This document shows positions 10,456 to 21,340 of a stretch of 64,000 nucleotides of DNA, in pieces; position 1 is the first letter of the stretch, and each line of letters starts with the position of its first letter. Location of the stretch: assembly GCA_948144175.1 (NCBI GenBank), contig CANXME010000062.1, positions 434,001 through 498,000 of the forward strand, in the 5' to 3' direction. Source of the DNA: Closterium sp. NIES-65. Its lineage: Eukaryota; Streptophyta; Zygnematophyceae; Desmidiales; Closteriaceae. Below the pieces are notes generated by a model. That model did no database searches, was not told the DNA's origin, and saw only the letters and a program-made list of their open reading frames with translations. Made by a program: the position numbers and the translations under genes.

Positions 10456-10581
10456 TGACGAGAAATGGGGATGAATGAACTATGAAACAGTTGGGTACAA
10501 GTACTAACCCTAATTGGGTTGTACCCCTTATGGGCTACCCCACTACAGCCTACACAGATGTATAAGCTATATGTTCTGACA
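10456..10581 (-). repeat. CopA2 5' LTR
   Basis: 126-bp partner of 4313-4438, followed by CGAAG. It should hold the promoter of CopA2, but I see no clear TATA box in so short an LTR. Confidence 0.9.
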
Positions 10582-10923
10582 CGAAGGGGCTGTGAAGGGG
10601 CCGCGAAGGGGCCGTGAAGGGGCCGTGAAGGGGCCGTGAAGGTGCCGCGAAGGGGCCATGAAGGGGCTGCGAAAGGGCTTCGAAGGGAGGCCGCGAAGGG
10701 GCCACGAGGGGCTTGAAGGGGCCGCGAAGGGCCGTGAGAGGGGCCGTGAGAGGCCATAAGAGGGGCCGCTACGGGGCCGTAGGGGAGCGGGACGGGCCAC
10801 TAAGGGCAGGGGATGCGACGGGAGGGCAGGCACACGGGGCGCGACTCGGGCAGGGGCGAAGCGCGCTCTGGGCAGGAAAAAAAAAATCAATATTCGGTGG
10901 GCCCTAGGAAACGTTCCCACTAG
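10582..10923 (-). repeat. CopA1 leader, part 2
   Basis: The GGGGCCGTGAAG-type array continues to about 10760. It then becomes unique GC-rich leader with a run of A/T at 10877-10886, as in other family A leaders close to the PBS. The region joins 4312 if CopA2 is removed. Confidence 0.75.
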
Positions 10924-10941
10924 GGAACCTGCTCTATACCA
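10924..10941 (-). promoter_or_regulatory. CopA1 primer-binding site
   Basis: Element strand TGGTATAGAGCAGGTTC lies directly inside the LTR. It is an initiator-Met-type PBS with one change from TGGTATCAGAGC. Confidence 0.75.
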
Positions 10942-11065
10942 TGTGAAGGAACGAGGAATGAATGAACTAGCAAGCAGGTGGGTAAGTAGGAAAACCTAAA
11001 AGTGTTGTACCCCATATTGTCTACCCCACTACAGCCTACACAGACTATATCATATGAGTTTGACA
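10942..11065 (-). repeat. CopA1 5' LTR
   Basis: 124 bp. On the element strand it begins TGTCAAACTCATATGAT and ends CTTCACA. It shares the family core (GTAGGCTGTAGTGGGGTAGA, then GGGGTACAAC) with CopA2, CopA3 and CopA7. Its 3' partner is outside the window. Confidence 0.8.
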
Positions 11066-11678
11066 ATAAGGACTGTAGGCTCAACGACATCAGCACCAAC
11101 GTAGACAAATACCCCCCCCCCCACATTGCTTGCAACTATCCCTCGCTTGACGAAGCCATTTCGAGCTGGATCCGTCTGTACCTCATCCTGGAGCACGACC
11201 CATCTTTGACAATAAGGGTTATAAAGACGGCGCACTACAGTGACTCTTCCTCAGCCGTATGCTCTCTCCCAAAGACTTCTTAGATGATGATTGTTAAAAT
11301 TTCTAGCAGCGAACATCATACTCTAGGGCAATCTGGTCTCCAACTGCTCAGTATTCATACTACCATCTCCCGGGGCCACTTACCGTGGAACTTTAGATGC
11401 TTCATCATGCCTTAAACGAACCACACGAGAAAGAATGGTGTGTGGTTGTGGACGCAAAGATTACGAATTAAAAGCACTTAACCCTTTTATGCTTGGTGAT
11501 TACATAGCAGTAAAGGGTAGATGCATCCAGTCCAAGAAAAAAAAATCTATATTTTTTTGTCATCGAACGCTTCAGAGTTCGGCTGGTAGTATACACCTTC
11601 AACCAGAGGCATGGCCATACTTTGTTGAAACATGTAGCCTCGTCAGCCATCACACATTTGTTCACTCTTGCGCACCGT
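11066..11678. other. AT-rich spacer between CopA1 and CopA3
   Basis: 613 bp with composition unlike the elements. It has no similarity I recognise to family A, B or C or to GyA. Short open frames exist, but none has a recognisable motif. TTTGACAATAAGG occurs at 11205-11217, and nearly the same word lies across the CopA1 LTR end at 11059-11071. This may be old host DNA or an unrecognised repeat. Confidence 0.5.
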
Positions 11679-11809
11679 TGTGAAACTTATGTGTTGCATG
11701 TTGTGTAGGCTGTAGTGGGGTAGCCCATATGGGGTACAACCCAATTAGGGTTAGTACTTGTACCCATCCTGTTACTAGTTCATCCATTCCTGCTCATCAG
11801 ATTGTGAAA
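11679..11809 (+). repeat. CopA3 5' LTR (ends approximate)
   Basis: Contains the family core GTAGGCTGTAGTGGGGTAGC and GGGGTACAACCCAATTAGGG, and lies directly before a PBS. The start is set by length relative to the CopA2 LTR and by the TGTGAAAC at 11679. No partner LTR is present to fix either end. Confidence 0.65.
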
Positions 11810-11823
11810 TGGTTTCAGAGCAG
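11810..11823 (+). promoter_or_regulatory. CopA3 primer-binding site
   Basis: TGGTTTCAGAGCAG, an initiator-Met-type PBS with one change. The same variant occurs in CopA6 at 47549. Confidence 0.75.
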
Positions 11824-13121
11824 TAGGTCCGTAGGACCATTTCTTTTTTTTCGGGCCCACCATTTGCTAGTGATCGACTGCGGTTACTGCGCTATCCCAC
11901 ACCCTGACCTGCGCTGCACAGTCAGCGCGCGCCCTGCCCTGCCCTGCCAAGTGTCAGACTGCTCGTGCATGCCTTGCCCCGCGTCGCACTGCCCCGCGCA
12001 CGCCTTGCCATGCCCCGCGTCGCGCTCCCCCTCGCACGCCTTGCCATGCCCCGCGTCACGCTGCCCCGCGCACACCCTGCCCTGCCCCGCAACGCGCTGC
12101 TCTGTGCACCCCCTGCCCTGCCCCGCGTCGCGCTGCCGTGCGCACGCCCTGCCCTGCCCCGTGTCGCGCTGCCCTGCGCACGCCCTGCCCTGCCCCGCAC
12201 ACGCCCTGCCTTGCCCCGCGTTGCGCTGGCCTGCGTACGCCCTGCCCTGCCCCGTGTCGCGCTGCCTCGCGTCGCGCGCCCCTGCAGCCCGTGGCGTTGC
12301 GCGCCCCTACTGCCCGTGGCGTCGCGCGCCCCTATTGCTCGTCGCGCCTTGCGCCCCTGCAGCCCTTTGCGTCGTGTGCCCTTGCAGCCCGTCGCGTCGC
12401 GCGCTCCTGCTACGCGTCGCGCCGTGCGCCCCTACAGCCCGTCGCGTCGCCCGTCGGCTTTGCCCGTGCCCGTCGCGTTGCCAGAGCAGGCTGCCACAGC
12501 CCGCCGCGACGCCCGTGCGCCCTGCCTGCCTGCGCGCCGCCCCTGTACACCCCGCGTCGCGCCGCTCCGTGCACACCGCCCGCGCGCAGACCCTTGCAGC
12601 CCGCGCGCCGCCCATCTGCCGCCCGCGAGCCTCCCCTGCAGCCCACAAACCGCCCCTGCAGCCAACGCGCACTGCCCTTGCAGCCTGCGAGCCACCTCTG
12701 CAGCCCGAGCGCTGCCCTTGCAGCTTGCGAGCTGCCTCTGCAGCATCCAGCGCGCCCCGCTAGACCGTAAACAAAAAAAATAGAGCCCTAGGTGCTGCTG
12801 CCCTAGAGGCTACTGCCGGCTACAGCCCTGCTCTCGCCGCGTGCCGCCCTGCTCTCGCTGCTTGCCGCCCTGCTCTGGCCGCACGCCGCCTTGCTCTGGC
12901 CGCACGCCGCTCTGCTCTGGCCGCGCGCCACCCTGCTCTGGCCGCGCGCCACCCTGCTCTGGCCGCGCGCCGCCCTACTCTGGCCACGCCCCGCCCTACT
13001 CTGGCCACGCCCCGCCCTGCTCTCGCTGCACGCCGCCCTGCTCTGGATGCGCGCCGCCCTGCTCTGGCCGCGCGCCGCCCTGCTCTAGCCGCGCGCAGCC
13101 ATGCTCTGACCGTTCGTCGCG
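11824..13121 (+). repeat. CopA3 leader minisatellites
   Basis: After a T-rich stretch near 11845, 11935-12260 is an array of CCTGCCCCGCG/TCGCGCTGCCC words. From 12270 to 12480 there are GTCGCGCGCCCCTGCAGCCC words, and 12590-12760 has CTGCAGCCCGCGAGCC words. From 12830 to 13110 a clear 21-bp unit (CCGCCCTGCTCTGGCCGCGC plus one base) is repeated about 13 times. Several frames stay open for over 200 codons, but none resembles a known protein. Confidence 0.75.
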
Positions 13122-13252
13122 TGTCTTCATATATTGTATATGTGTTGTTTAGGTTAGTCTAGGTGTTACATTTCTACATCCTTGCATGCTAAGGGTTTGC
13201 TATATCTAGGGTTGTACTTCATATTTTTTATCAAATTATTCTTATCGTAACA
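13122..13252 (+). repeat. CopA4 5' LTR
   Basis: 131 bp beginning TGTCTTCATATATTG and ending CTTATCGTAACA. It pairs with 28490-28621. Confidence 0.88.
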
Positions 13253-13535
13253 TGGAATAGAGCTAGGTTCCCCCTAGGCGATTTTTCCCTTGTGCGGTTT
13301 TCCTCTAGGCGAAATCTCCCTTGATAGTCTACGGGTCCACCACCCGCGCGCCTCGTAGCGACCCGTAGCCCGAAGCGCCCTGCCCTAAAGAGCCTGAGTA
13401 GACCGCGCCCCCCGTCGCCATCGCGCGTCACCTATTTCTGCCCTGCACCCCACCCGTTTTTGCCGTGTGTCACTGTGTTTTCTCCCCCCCGCGCCCCACT
13501 CGTTTTACCTCGCGCGTTGCCCCCCAGCCCTCTAG
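13253..13535 (+). other. CopA4 primer-binding site and leader, part 1
   Basis: TGGAATAGAGCTAGGTTCC starts directly after the LTR and is a diverged initiator-Met-type PBS. The rest is non-coding GC-rich leader. It ends in TCTAG (13531-13535), the target duplication of CopB1. Confidence 0.75.
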
Positions 13536-14331
13536 TGTCAACGGGAGTTGTGTTTGGCCCCGTACTCGCTTGGGCGGAGCCGACCGTGGGAGCCGCGAAA
13601 CCATGGGGGACCGTGGGAGCCGTGAAACCCCGCGGGACCGTGGCAGCCGCGAAACCACAAGGGACCGTGGGAGCCGCGAAATCGCGGGAGGACCGTGGGA
13701 GCCGCGCAACCGCGGGAGGACCGCGGTGGCCGCGAAATCGCGGGAGGACCGCAAAATATCCAATCAGCCAGGATACCCGGGTGACGCGCGCGAATGTTGC
13801 CGGGGGTGTTTTCTGCGAGTACGACCTCGGGGGTGGTATCCCGAGGTCGACGTGGCTGGTGGGCGCCATCACAGGTGGAGTGTCTGCGGTGGGCATGTGA
13901 CGGGGAGTTGGGCGCCAACCAGATGCACGCACCTGCGAAGCTAGTGCACCATTGTCAAGCGGGTGCAATGCTGTGCAGTTGACTTACTGCAGCGTTGGCA
14001 CACCGTGGACTGGCAACATTGGCAAGCCACGACTATGCCCTGCTAGAGCGCGGTCGACCAAGTCGTGCTGGCACGCGGTCGACCGTGCTGCGCTGGCAGT
14101 CGATGAGCAGCCTTGCTAGGTCTGATGTAGTCTGTGTTGCCAATGTTGATGCTATCATTATTTTGAACTTTTGTTGTCAGGTTTTCCTACTGAAACTCTT
14201 GCGAATTTTCCCCGTGAACTAGCAAGCAGTGTTAGCACTTGGAAACGACTAAGGAACGAACGAATGCTACGATCAATCTTGCCCTGTGCCTAGCCCGTAG
14301 TCTAGCTCCCGTTGCACTATTTATCTCCGCA
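13536..14331 (+). repeat. CopB1 5' LTR
   Basis: 796 bp, beginning TGTCAACGGGAGTTG and ending TTATCTCCGCA. The final part (14106-14331) matches 22341-22565. The start is fixed by the TCTAG duplication and by comparison with the CopB2 LTR, which begins TGTCGAGGGGAGCTC. Internally it holds several GTCGACC-rich words typical of this family. Confidence 0.85.
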
Positions 14332-14430
14332 TGGTGCGGTGAGCGTGGACGACACCGCGAAGAAACCTTCGGTTTAGCTAACTCCTCACTCACCTAGTTT
14401 GTTTGTAGACTCGCGGCTGTGTTGGACGCC
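14332..14430 (+). promoter_or_regulatory. CopB1 putative primer-binding site and 5' leader
   Basis: TGGTGCGGTGAGCGTGG follows the LTR directly, and CopB2 has TGGTGTGTTGAGCGTGG in the same place. The site starts with TGG as expected, but I could not match it to a tRNA I know. The short leader ends at the gag ATG. Confidence 0.6.
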
Positions 14431-15636
14431 ATGGTGGACCCCGTAGTAGAGGCGGGCGTCGTAGACACCTTAGAAGCACAGCTAGAGGACGCAAGGAGAC
14501 GTCATGCGGCGAGCGAGTACCGATCTCTCCCACTGACGGTCGCCGAGGCTAGCATCCGCGCCTTGTGGGCGGTAAAGCACCCCTCTTCTCGGTCTGCATC
14601 TACTTGAACAGTGACCAACGCAGGGGGCGTTGACGCGGGAGTCAACGCCGCGGGTGTCCAAATCGGTAGCACGGCGGGAGGCACGTCGAGGCAGCGAGGT
14701 GTGATTCACGCCGATGAAGTCGGCGGCGTTCAGGTGCAAGGGATGCAGTCATCGGCATCTGCAAGGGCCCCGCGAAACAACGTCAGAGGCAGACGAAGTG
14801 AATTGGCGCCGATGTCGGCGACTCACGTGACCGCGGGAGGAATTGCGCTGAGCTACGGCTACTTCAAGTTTACGCCGGACAGGATCCCAGCCTCACCTCC
14901 GCTGGTCGGTCGTCCTGACATCCTAATGTCGAAGGAAGCCATCGAGCCCTAGCTGGAGATGGCCGGGCTGATGGGCTTCGCCCGTGGGACCGTGGCGACG
15001 CCGGAGGAGCACTACCCCGACCTGCAAGCGAAATTTCGCGCCGTGCAGTTGCTGACCTTTACGGTCATTTCGCGGTGTTGCTCGCCGGGCGTACAGATTG
15101 CCTTGAAGTCGTGCAAGGAGTACCTCGACGCTGGCCAGCGGGCGTGGCATTTCATCGAGTCAATTTACCAAGTGACCAACGACTTGTTCATCACCCAGCT
15201 TGAGGGGCAGTTGACGCACCTCCGTATGGGCGACGAAGAGACCGCGGCTGACTACTGCAACCGGGCGCGGCGAATGCTTGCCACCATTCGGATGGTTGGC
15301 GCGGAGTGTTCCATGTTGTCGTACGTCACACACGTCATGCAGGGACTCCCGAGCAGCTATAACCTGCTGAAGCGGGTGTTGATGGCGCCGAGCACGCGGG
15401 CGACGCTCAACGAGGACACATTGACCTCGTACATCCTGCAGGATGAGGCGATGCAAGAGGCTGAGCGGTCCGAGGAGCTCCTCGCGCAAGTGAATTACGT
15501 CGTCCCCGCGAAGCAAGGTGGTCGACCGGGACAGCGCGGGCAGTCTGGTGGCAGTCACCGCGGTGGCGGGAAGCCGGCGAAGGATGCTGACAAGCAGAAG
15601 TCGGCCAAGGAGGGCGGTCATGGAGGAGGAGGTTGA
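14431..15636 (+). pseudogene. CopB1 gag
   Basis: One frame from the ATG at 14431 to TGA at 15634, with two internal stops: TGA 14605-14607 and TAG 14950-14952. The TAG is in IEP-stop-LE, where CopB2 has Gln. The gag core includes MTHVTAGGIALSYGYFKF, HLRMGDEETAADYCNRARRM and VMQGLPSSYNLLKR, matching CopB2. The tail is Gly/Lys-rich, and I do not see a CCHC knuckle before the frame ends. The Met choice follows CopB2, where the same MVDP start is present at 39654. Confidence 0.85.
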
Positions 15637-15937
15637 CTGAAAAGGAGACCGCGAAGGACACCGCGAAGGAAACCGCGAAGGAAACCGCAAAGGAGACCTC
15701 GGAGGAGCCCGCGACTAGCAGGCAGTAGACATGGGGACAGGCGGCAGCGAAGCCGACCGCGGAGCAGATGGCAGGGGAATTTTCGAACGGGAAGCGCGTT
15801 GCAGAGAAGCCGTCGATAAGGTAGCCGTCAAACAGGAAGCGCGTTTCAGAGAAGCCGTCGACAGGGGAGCCATCAAACGCGGAGCTCGCTGCAAAGGAGC
15901 GAACGACAGGGGAGCAGTTTGATGAAGGCACATCGAG
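15637..15937 (+). repeat. CopB1 short repeats at the internal deletion
   Basis: Short direct repeats of ACCGCGAAGGA (15640-15700) and longer ones around AAGCCGTCGA...AACAGGAAGCGCG (15790-15920) replace the protease/integrase region. CopB2 has about 1.8 kb of coding sequence at this point. Confidence 0.65.
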
Positions 15938-16902
15938 GTGGTGGAGGTGCAGCCCGGACCTCGGAAGTCGGGCCGAATTCGGAGGCCACCCGACTTCTTC
16001 GTCCCCGCTGCCTTCACCGCGATGTACGATGTGGACGACAACGACCTGGCATACAATGACGCCGAGGAAGATGAGGAGTTTTCGGAGCTCGAACCCGACA
16101 TGCGGCCAGGTGTGCAAGTTGCTTAAGAGCCTCTATGGGCTAAAGCAGTCGCCGCTGTTGTGGTATACGGCTCTCAACGACGTGCTGGTTGGCGCCGGGT
16201 GGAAGAAGAGCCAAGTCGACGAGGCTCTGTACTTCAAGGCCGGCGAAGACAAGGTGGCCTATGGGTGCTGGTCTACGTCGACGACCTTCTCGCCGCAAGC
16301 AGCAGCAACGCGATGCTGAAGGAGCTGCTGGAGGCCGCTTTTGAGCTAGGCGAAATCTCGCCGGTGCAGAAGTATCTCGGTCTGAAGATTGTGCGCGACA
16401 GGCCGGCGCGAAAAATGTGGCTGCACCAGCAGGGCTACGCAGACAAGCTGCGCAGGAGCTTCATCGACGAGGAGCAGACCGGGCGCACCCCAAAGACGCC
16501 GATCTCCGTCGCCGCCTACGCAGAGCAGACATTTGATGATGAGAAAGCGCAGGAGCGCGAGGAGGAGGAGTACAAGCAGAAGGTCGGTTCGCTCCAATTC
16601 ACGGCGATGACGACGAGGCCGGACATCGCATTCGTGTGCAGCAAGCTGGGGAGCGGTCTTACGGTGAGGAGTGACCAACACTGGCGCGAGGTCGACCGCT
16701 GCCTCGCCTACCTCGCCAATACGCGAGACACTGCCCTGGAGTTCGGCGGTGGTCCGGAGTCACTGGAGTTGGTCGGCTACGTGGACGCCGACGACGCGGG
16801 CGACAAGCAGAACCGCATGAGCACGGGCGGCTATCTGTTTGTCTACGGAGGGGCCGCGATCTCCTAGTCGAGCAAGCGCATCAAGTGCGCGACGCTGTCG
16901 TC
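15938..16902 (+). pseudogene. CopB1 linker, RT and RNase H remnant
   Basis: A linker piece (PPDFFVPAAFTAMYDVDD...YNDAEEDEEF) is followed near 16110 by a second deletion joining it to CKLLKSLYGLKQSPLLWY of RT. The early RT palm is gone. A frameshift lies near 16265, just before the catalytic LVYVDDLLAASS, which is intact. RNase H follows (YVDADDAGDKQNRMSTGGY) up to TAG at 16865-16867, which replaces a Trp (SW-SSKR). The reading then runs into the CopC1 insertion after ATLSS. Confidence 0.85.
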
Positions 16903-17722
16903 TGCTATAGTCACAGTAGGCTCCAATATGCCTAAAATGAAAGAGTGCACCGTCGGATTTCTGCACAGCGGCTTCAAACGTTCATAGCGATCTGCTCACA
17001 ACTCCAAATAACTTCATTCAATTTGGATCTAGAGCGCATTAATGTTGCCTAAAATAGACAATTTAAATCGCACGCTTTCATTAAGAACTGAGGACAAAGC
17101 GTGAACGAACGGCACTATGGCAGCAACATAGTCTTAGAACAAAAGATAGAAAGAGTTAGGAAGAGTTACGAGTTGGGAATGACTCCCAGCTCCTACAAAC
17201 CCCAAGAGCCGAGGTACAGTGATGTGGAACAGTGCCACACTGTCCCCAACCACGAAGGGTCTCGAACCTACCCTTCACTAGGGCCTACACCAAGTGAAAT
17301 GTTACACTACACAAAGTAATGTAACTATCTTCAATATCTTGAGGTGCACCCTTTTGGCGAGCTTCGAAATCACTTGAGGCTTGACACCAAGGCTCGGGCT
17401 CTTCATCAATAACTCATCCTTGAGTTCTTGATGGGTCTTCTCCACACACCTGCGACACGCCGAACGTTCGACACAGGACAAAATAGAAACCGCGCATGAC
17501 AAAATAGAAACCGCGCGCGAGACAGAAACCACCACGTAACACGCGTCTAGCGATAACTCGCTATTGACTTGACACACACACACTCGACATCATGACTCAA
17601 CATTCACACACAATTATAAGCATGAAATATATATTATCCCATGCCCTCATACCATTCCATACACACACACATGCACGCACACGGACAACAAGCCGAGTAC
17701 AAACCGTAGGGTTGCACCAACA
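16903..17722 (-). repeat. CopC1 3' LTR
   Basis: 820 bp. On the element strand it starts TGTTGGTGCAACCC and ends GACTATAGCA. It carries CA-repeat-like and CACACA words at 17570-17690. The polypurine tract CTGAGGGGGAGTT lies just outside it at 17723-17735. Confidence 0.8.
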
Positions 17723-17735
17723 AACTCCCCCTCAG

Positions 17736-19290
17736 ATTGTTGGCCTTAGGATATGTTGCTCTCTCAGTTCAGAGCCATCCCAGCCAGCTTGCAACACTTC
17801 CAATGCTGCTGCTCCACCAGCCTCTTAGTCATCATGTCAGCCGGCTGCCCCGTGGTCTTCACGTACCGCAACTCAACTTCACCCGCGGTCACCATGCTCC
17901 TCGTCCAATGCTACTTCACCCTCATGTGCTTTGTGAGTCCATGCAACACAGGGTTCTTAGCAAGAGCAATGGCACCCTGGCTGTCATAGTAGAGTGGGGT
18001 AAGTCCTTGCTGCTCCTCCCGCAATTCAGCCAACAAAAGCCGCTGCCACACAATCTCCTGTACGGCACGGAAGAGTGCCATGTACTCGGACTCCACCGAG
18101 CTCAAAGCTTGGTCAACCTGCTTCTTGCTCTCCCAAGCAGTTGGGCCTCCACCAACACAGCATATGAAGCCTCCCACACTTGTTATGTCCTCTGGTTCCG
18201 ATGCATATGAAGCATTCGAGTAGGCGGTGAGGAACAAACGCCCGGGTTCAACACCATCCGCGCCCTTTTGGCGCCTTTGTACCGCCGCCGAGTATTGCAG
18301 CCCAACGGTCGGTGTTTGGCCAAGATACTTGGCCACCCTCATTCCAGGTGCTACCTGCTCCTCATTAGGGCATTGCACAACCCTAGCCAGCTGCCTGTTA
18401 GCAAACGCGACGTCCGGTCGGGTGTTTACCGCCGCATACATGAGGCTGCCCACCAACGAGTGAAAACGGCGCCTCTCCTCTTCTCCAACGCTCTCCTCCT
18501 CTGGCCCCTTCACACACTTGAACCCAGAGGGAAAGGAAGTAGCCACATGACCTTCACTCTGGCCGAAGTTGGTGGCCAACGCCTCCAGGTACTTCCGTTG
18601 GTGCACTCGCATGCTCCGCTTCTCCATGTCTCGTTCGATGTGGAGCACAAGGTAGAAGTTCACGTCATCAAGGGACCTGCACTTGAACTTGTCATGCAGC
18701 TTCAGCATCACCTCCTTCACAAGGTCAGAGGAGTGTGAGAATATGAGAATGTCATCCACATAAACCACCATGAAGCTCCTCTGCTCCCCCTCGCCAAGCA
18801 TGAACAAGGAGTGATCGGCCGTTGAGTGAGTGAAGCCGATCTCCTCCAACACTTCGCGCAGCTTCATGTACCATTGCCTAGGGGCCTGATTCAGCCCATA
18901 GAGGGCCTTCTTCAGCTTCCACACTCTTCCACTACCATCATCAAACCCCTCTGGCTGTGCCATAAAAATCTCCTCCTCAAGGATGCCGTTAAGGAATGCC
19001 GTTACGATGTCCATTTGTTTTACTACCCATCCTTTGATGGCGGCTCCCGCGAATAGGGTTCGCAGCGTCGTCGGCTTCACCACAGGGGCAAACAGCTCCT
19101 TGAAGTCCACCTTATCCTTCTGCTGGTACCCCTTGTCTACAAGCCTAGACTTGTAGCGCTCGATCTTGCCGTTGGCATCCGACTTGATTTTGAAGAGCCA
19201 CTTGGACGTTATCGCCGTACGCCCTTCCGATAGCTACACCAATTCAAACATGTCATTCTCCTCGATGCTCTTCAGCTCACTCTCCATTGT
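17736..19290 (-). pseudogene. CopC1 reverse transcriptase and RNase H
   Basis: The 399-residue frame 17911-19110 covers the RT palm (DIVTAFLNGILEEEIFMAQPEGF in pieces), the catalytic MVVYVDDILIFSHSS, the domain VGSLMYAAVNTRPDVAFANRQLARV, and RNase H with DSQGAIALAKNP and SSVESEYMALF. The frame stops after KHMRVK. The C-terminal block (HWTRSMV, MMTKRLVEQQHWKCCKLAGMALN) continues in the same frame to 17750. The N-terminal RT lies just upstream across a stop. The catalytic residues look intact, so decay here is mild. Confidence 0.88.
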
Positions 19291-20841
19291 CTACTTCCAC
19301 TCCTCAGCATCACTACTCTCCAAAGCCTCCTTGAGAGTTGCTGGTTCTCCCGGCATCTCCACCGGAGAGAAGAACGCGAAGGCACACTCCTCGTAGTCAC
19401 TCTCCTCGTCGTCTCCGACCATCATTGCCGCTCCGGCCAGGGCTGTCTTGCCCTGCTTTCCCAGTGCATCATAGGTTAGCCTATTAGGGGGTTGAACTCT
19501 CCTCTTCCCCCTTCCTTCCTCCTCAGCTGCAGGGACTTGAAGGCCTTGGTGTTGCTGCGGTGTGGCTCGAATCCGTGGAGCACTCGTAGTACGGGAAGGG
19601 AATGACGGTGCACGCTCGCTCACTTGCTGCACCTCCTCCTCCTCTTGCTCTGCATAATTGGCCTCCTCTCCCCCATTCACAAGGGAGGATTGTCTCGTGG
19701 TTGTGCTGCCGCTGCTCAGCTCCAAAGGCAGCTCCACGTGCTCCAAGCCGGATCTCTTCACCTCTCCAAACCGCACGCCTATCTTCACCTCATTCTCCGG
19801 CTTCCAATCCTTGTACATGAAGTTCTCCATGAACTTGCAGTCCCTGCTCACTAAGAACTTCTTGGTGAATGGGTCCCAAAGAAGCCACCCCTTGCTGTTT
19901 TGAGCCATGCCCAAGTGCACAGCCCATATCGCTTTGGCACCAAGCTTGTTGTGCCGAAGATGCTTAGGCACGAGCGCCATGCACATGCACCCGAACACCC
20001 GAAGCATATCCACCTTTGGCTTCCTTCCTAGCCACTCCACATAGGGCACCCATTTGTCTTCTCTCACATGAGTCAAGGCTCTGTTATTGACCACACACGC
20101 GCTCTGCACCACATCAGGCCAGAAATAGTCGGGTAGCCTGGCTTCAATGAGCAACCCGCGTGCAGCCTCCGTGATTGTGCGGTTCGCTCACTCGGCGATG
20201 CCGTTCATTGCAGGGGAGTATGGCATGGTGAGGGAGTGCTGAAAACCATTCTTCTTCAGCCACAACCCAAACTCCTTGCTCAGGAACTCTCCCCCTCGAT
20301 CGGTGCGGATTGACTTGACTAGACGGTCTTGTTGCCGCTCCACCATCGGGAACCAATCCGTCTTCAACGTTTCAGCCACGTTGCTCTTCTTGGCCAGCAC
20401 ATACACCCAAGTCATGCGGGTGTAGACGTCGACAATGGTGAGAAAATACTCAGCTCCAGCAGCTCCAAGCTTCAGGGGGCCCACCACGTCCATCACCACC
20501 TCATCAAGCGGTGCCTTAGCCGTCGACTCCGAACTAGAGAACGGGAATCGGGTGAACTTGGCTTGCATGCACGTCGGGCAGCCAAGTACCTCATTGGGCT
20601 CCCCCTTCACACGTATGCCAGCAACCATCTCATTCTTCACTAGCTGCTGCAAGATGGGCAGGGCCACATGCCCCATGCGCCGATGCAAGGTGAGCCAATC
20701 ACACTCCCCCGTAGCCGAAGTTGGATTGGAGAATGCTGCGCTCGCAATAGCGCCCCACATACTCTCTCCGTAGTCCTCCTTCGCTGCTGCCTCGGGGTTC
20801 TCCTCACCCTTTTGCTGCTCCTTGAAGAATCCGATCGCCAA
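19291..20841 (-). pseudogene. CopC1 GAG-pre-integrase and integrase
   Basis: The HHCC finger is complete: LTLHRRMGHVAL with two His, and GCPTCMQAKFTRFPF with two Cys. The first Asp is in VVMDVVGPL, the second in RTDRGGEFLSKEF, and the Glu in NGIAE. A TGA (20188-20190) follows that Glu, where CopC2 has an Arg (CGN codon). The C-terminal part (19291-20154: PDYFWPDVVQSACVVNNRALTH, WLGRKPKVDMLRVFGC) runs to a TAG after EEWK, a likely former Gln. So two stops divide an otherwise well-kept integrase. Confidence 0.88.
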
Positions 20842-21340
20842 GCCTTGCAGTGTAGGTCTTGGCTCCCTTCGAGTTCGTGTCCATGCCGGCCTTTGCCAAC
20901 CGCCGCACGGAGATCAGGTTCGCAGCAAGGCTGGGCACCCAAAATACGTTCTTGAGGCCCACCATCTTCCCATCAGCACCCTTGAACATGGCCTTGCCCA
21001 TGCCATTCACGTCCGCCCGCTGCCCCAAAGCCGATGTGACATGCTTCACCGGTGACGGCTCGAGTCGGTGAGCAAGTCCGGGCGAGGTGTCATGCTATAG
21101 GTAGCGCCACTATCAATCACCCAATTGTCCTGGGGGTGTAGGGTCACCTTCCCCACAGCTGCTGGCTTCTCAAAGCCTTCATCCTTCTCTGGACCAATCG
21201 GTTCTTGCGTCGACACAAAGTAGAATAGACCCGGGTATCGATCGTCGCTCGGGTCCTTGTCGTTGTCTCCGCTCTTCATGTTTGCAGCTCTGCCACCGCG
21301 ACCGCCACGGCCTTCACGGCCTCGTCCTCTCCCTCCTCCT
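20842..21340 (-). pseudogene. CopC1 protease
   Basis: Aspartic protease region. NWVIDSGATYSMTPRPDLL carries an intact D-S-G motif (plus about 21085-21125), followed in another frame by GMGKAMFKGADGKMVGLKNVFWVPSLAANLISV. The junction between the two frames at about 21046 is a frameshift. CopC2 has Tyr in place of this Asp, so CopC1 shows the ancestral family C state. Confidence 0.82.

Larger units (their letters stand above)
4313..10581 (-). mobile_element. CopA2: Ty1/copia retrotransposon, family A, inserted in CopA1
   Basis: This is a full-ended copia element of 6269 bp on the minus strand. It has two 126-bp LTRs, a PBS, a GC-repeat leader, gag, protease, integrase, linker and a much shortened RT/RNase H. 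The flanking pentamers CAAAG and CGAAG differ at one base and look like an aged target duplication. I count about 8 differences between the LTRs by eye. It lies inside the leader array of CopA1, so it is younger than CopA1. Stops, frameshifts and the loss of most of RT make it non-autonomous. Confidence 0.9.

Noticed and set aside
11435..11683. 82-codon open frame in the AT-rich spacer, a possible host gene
   Set aside because: No recognisable motif, no splice or start context that stands out, and similar short frames occur on the other strand.
13117..13121. Target duplication for CopA4
   Set aside because: TCGCG on the left and CTGCC on the right do not match. The surrounding array is repetitive and the element old, so no claim is made.
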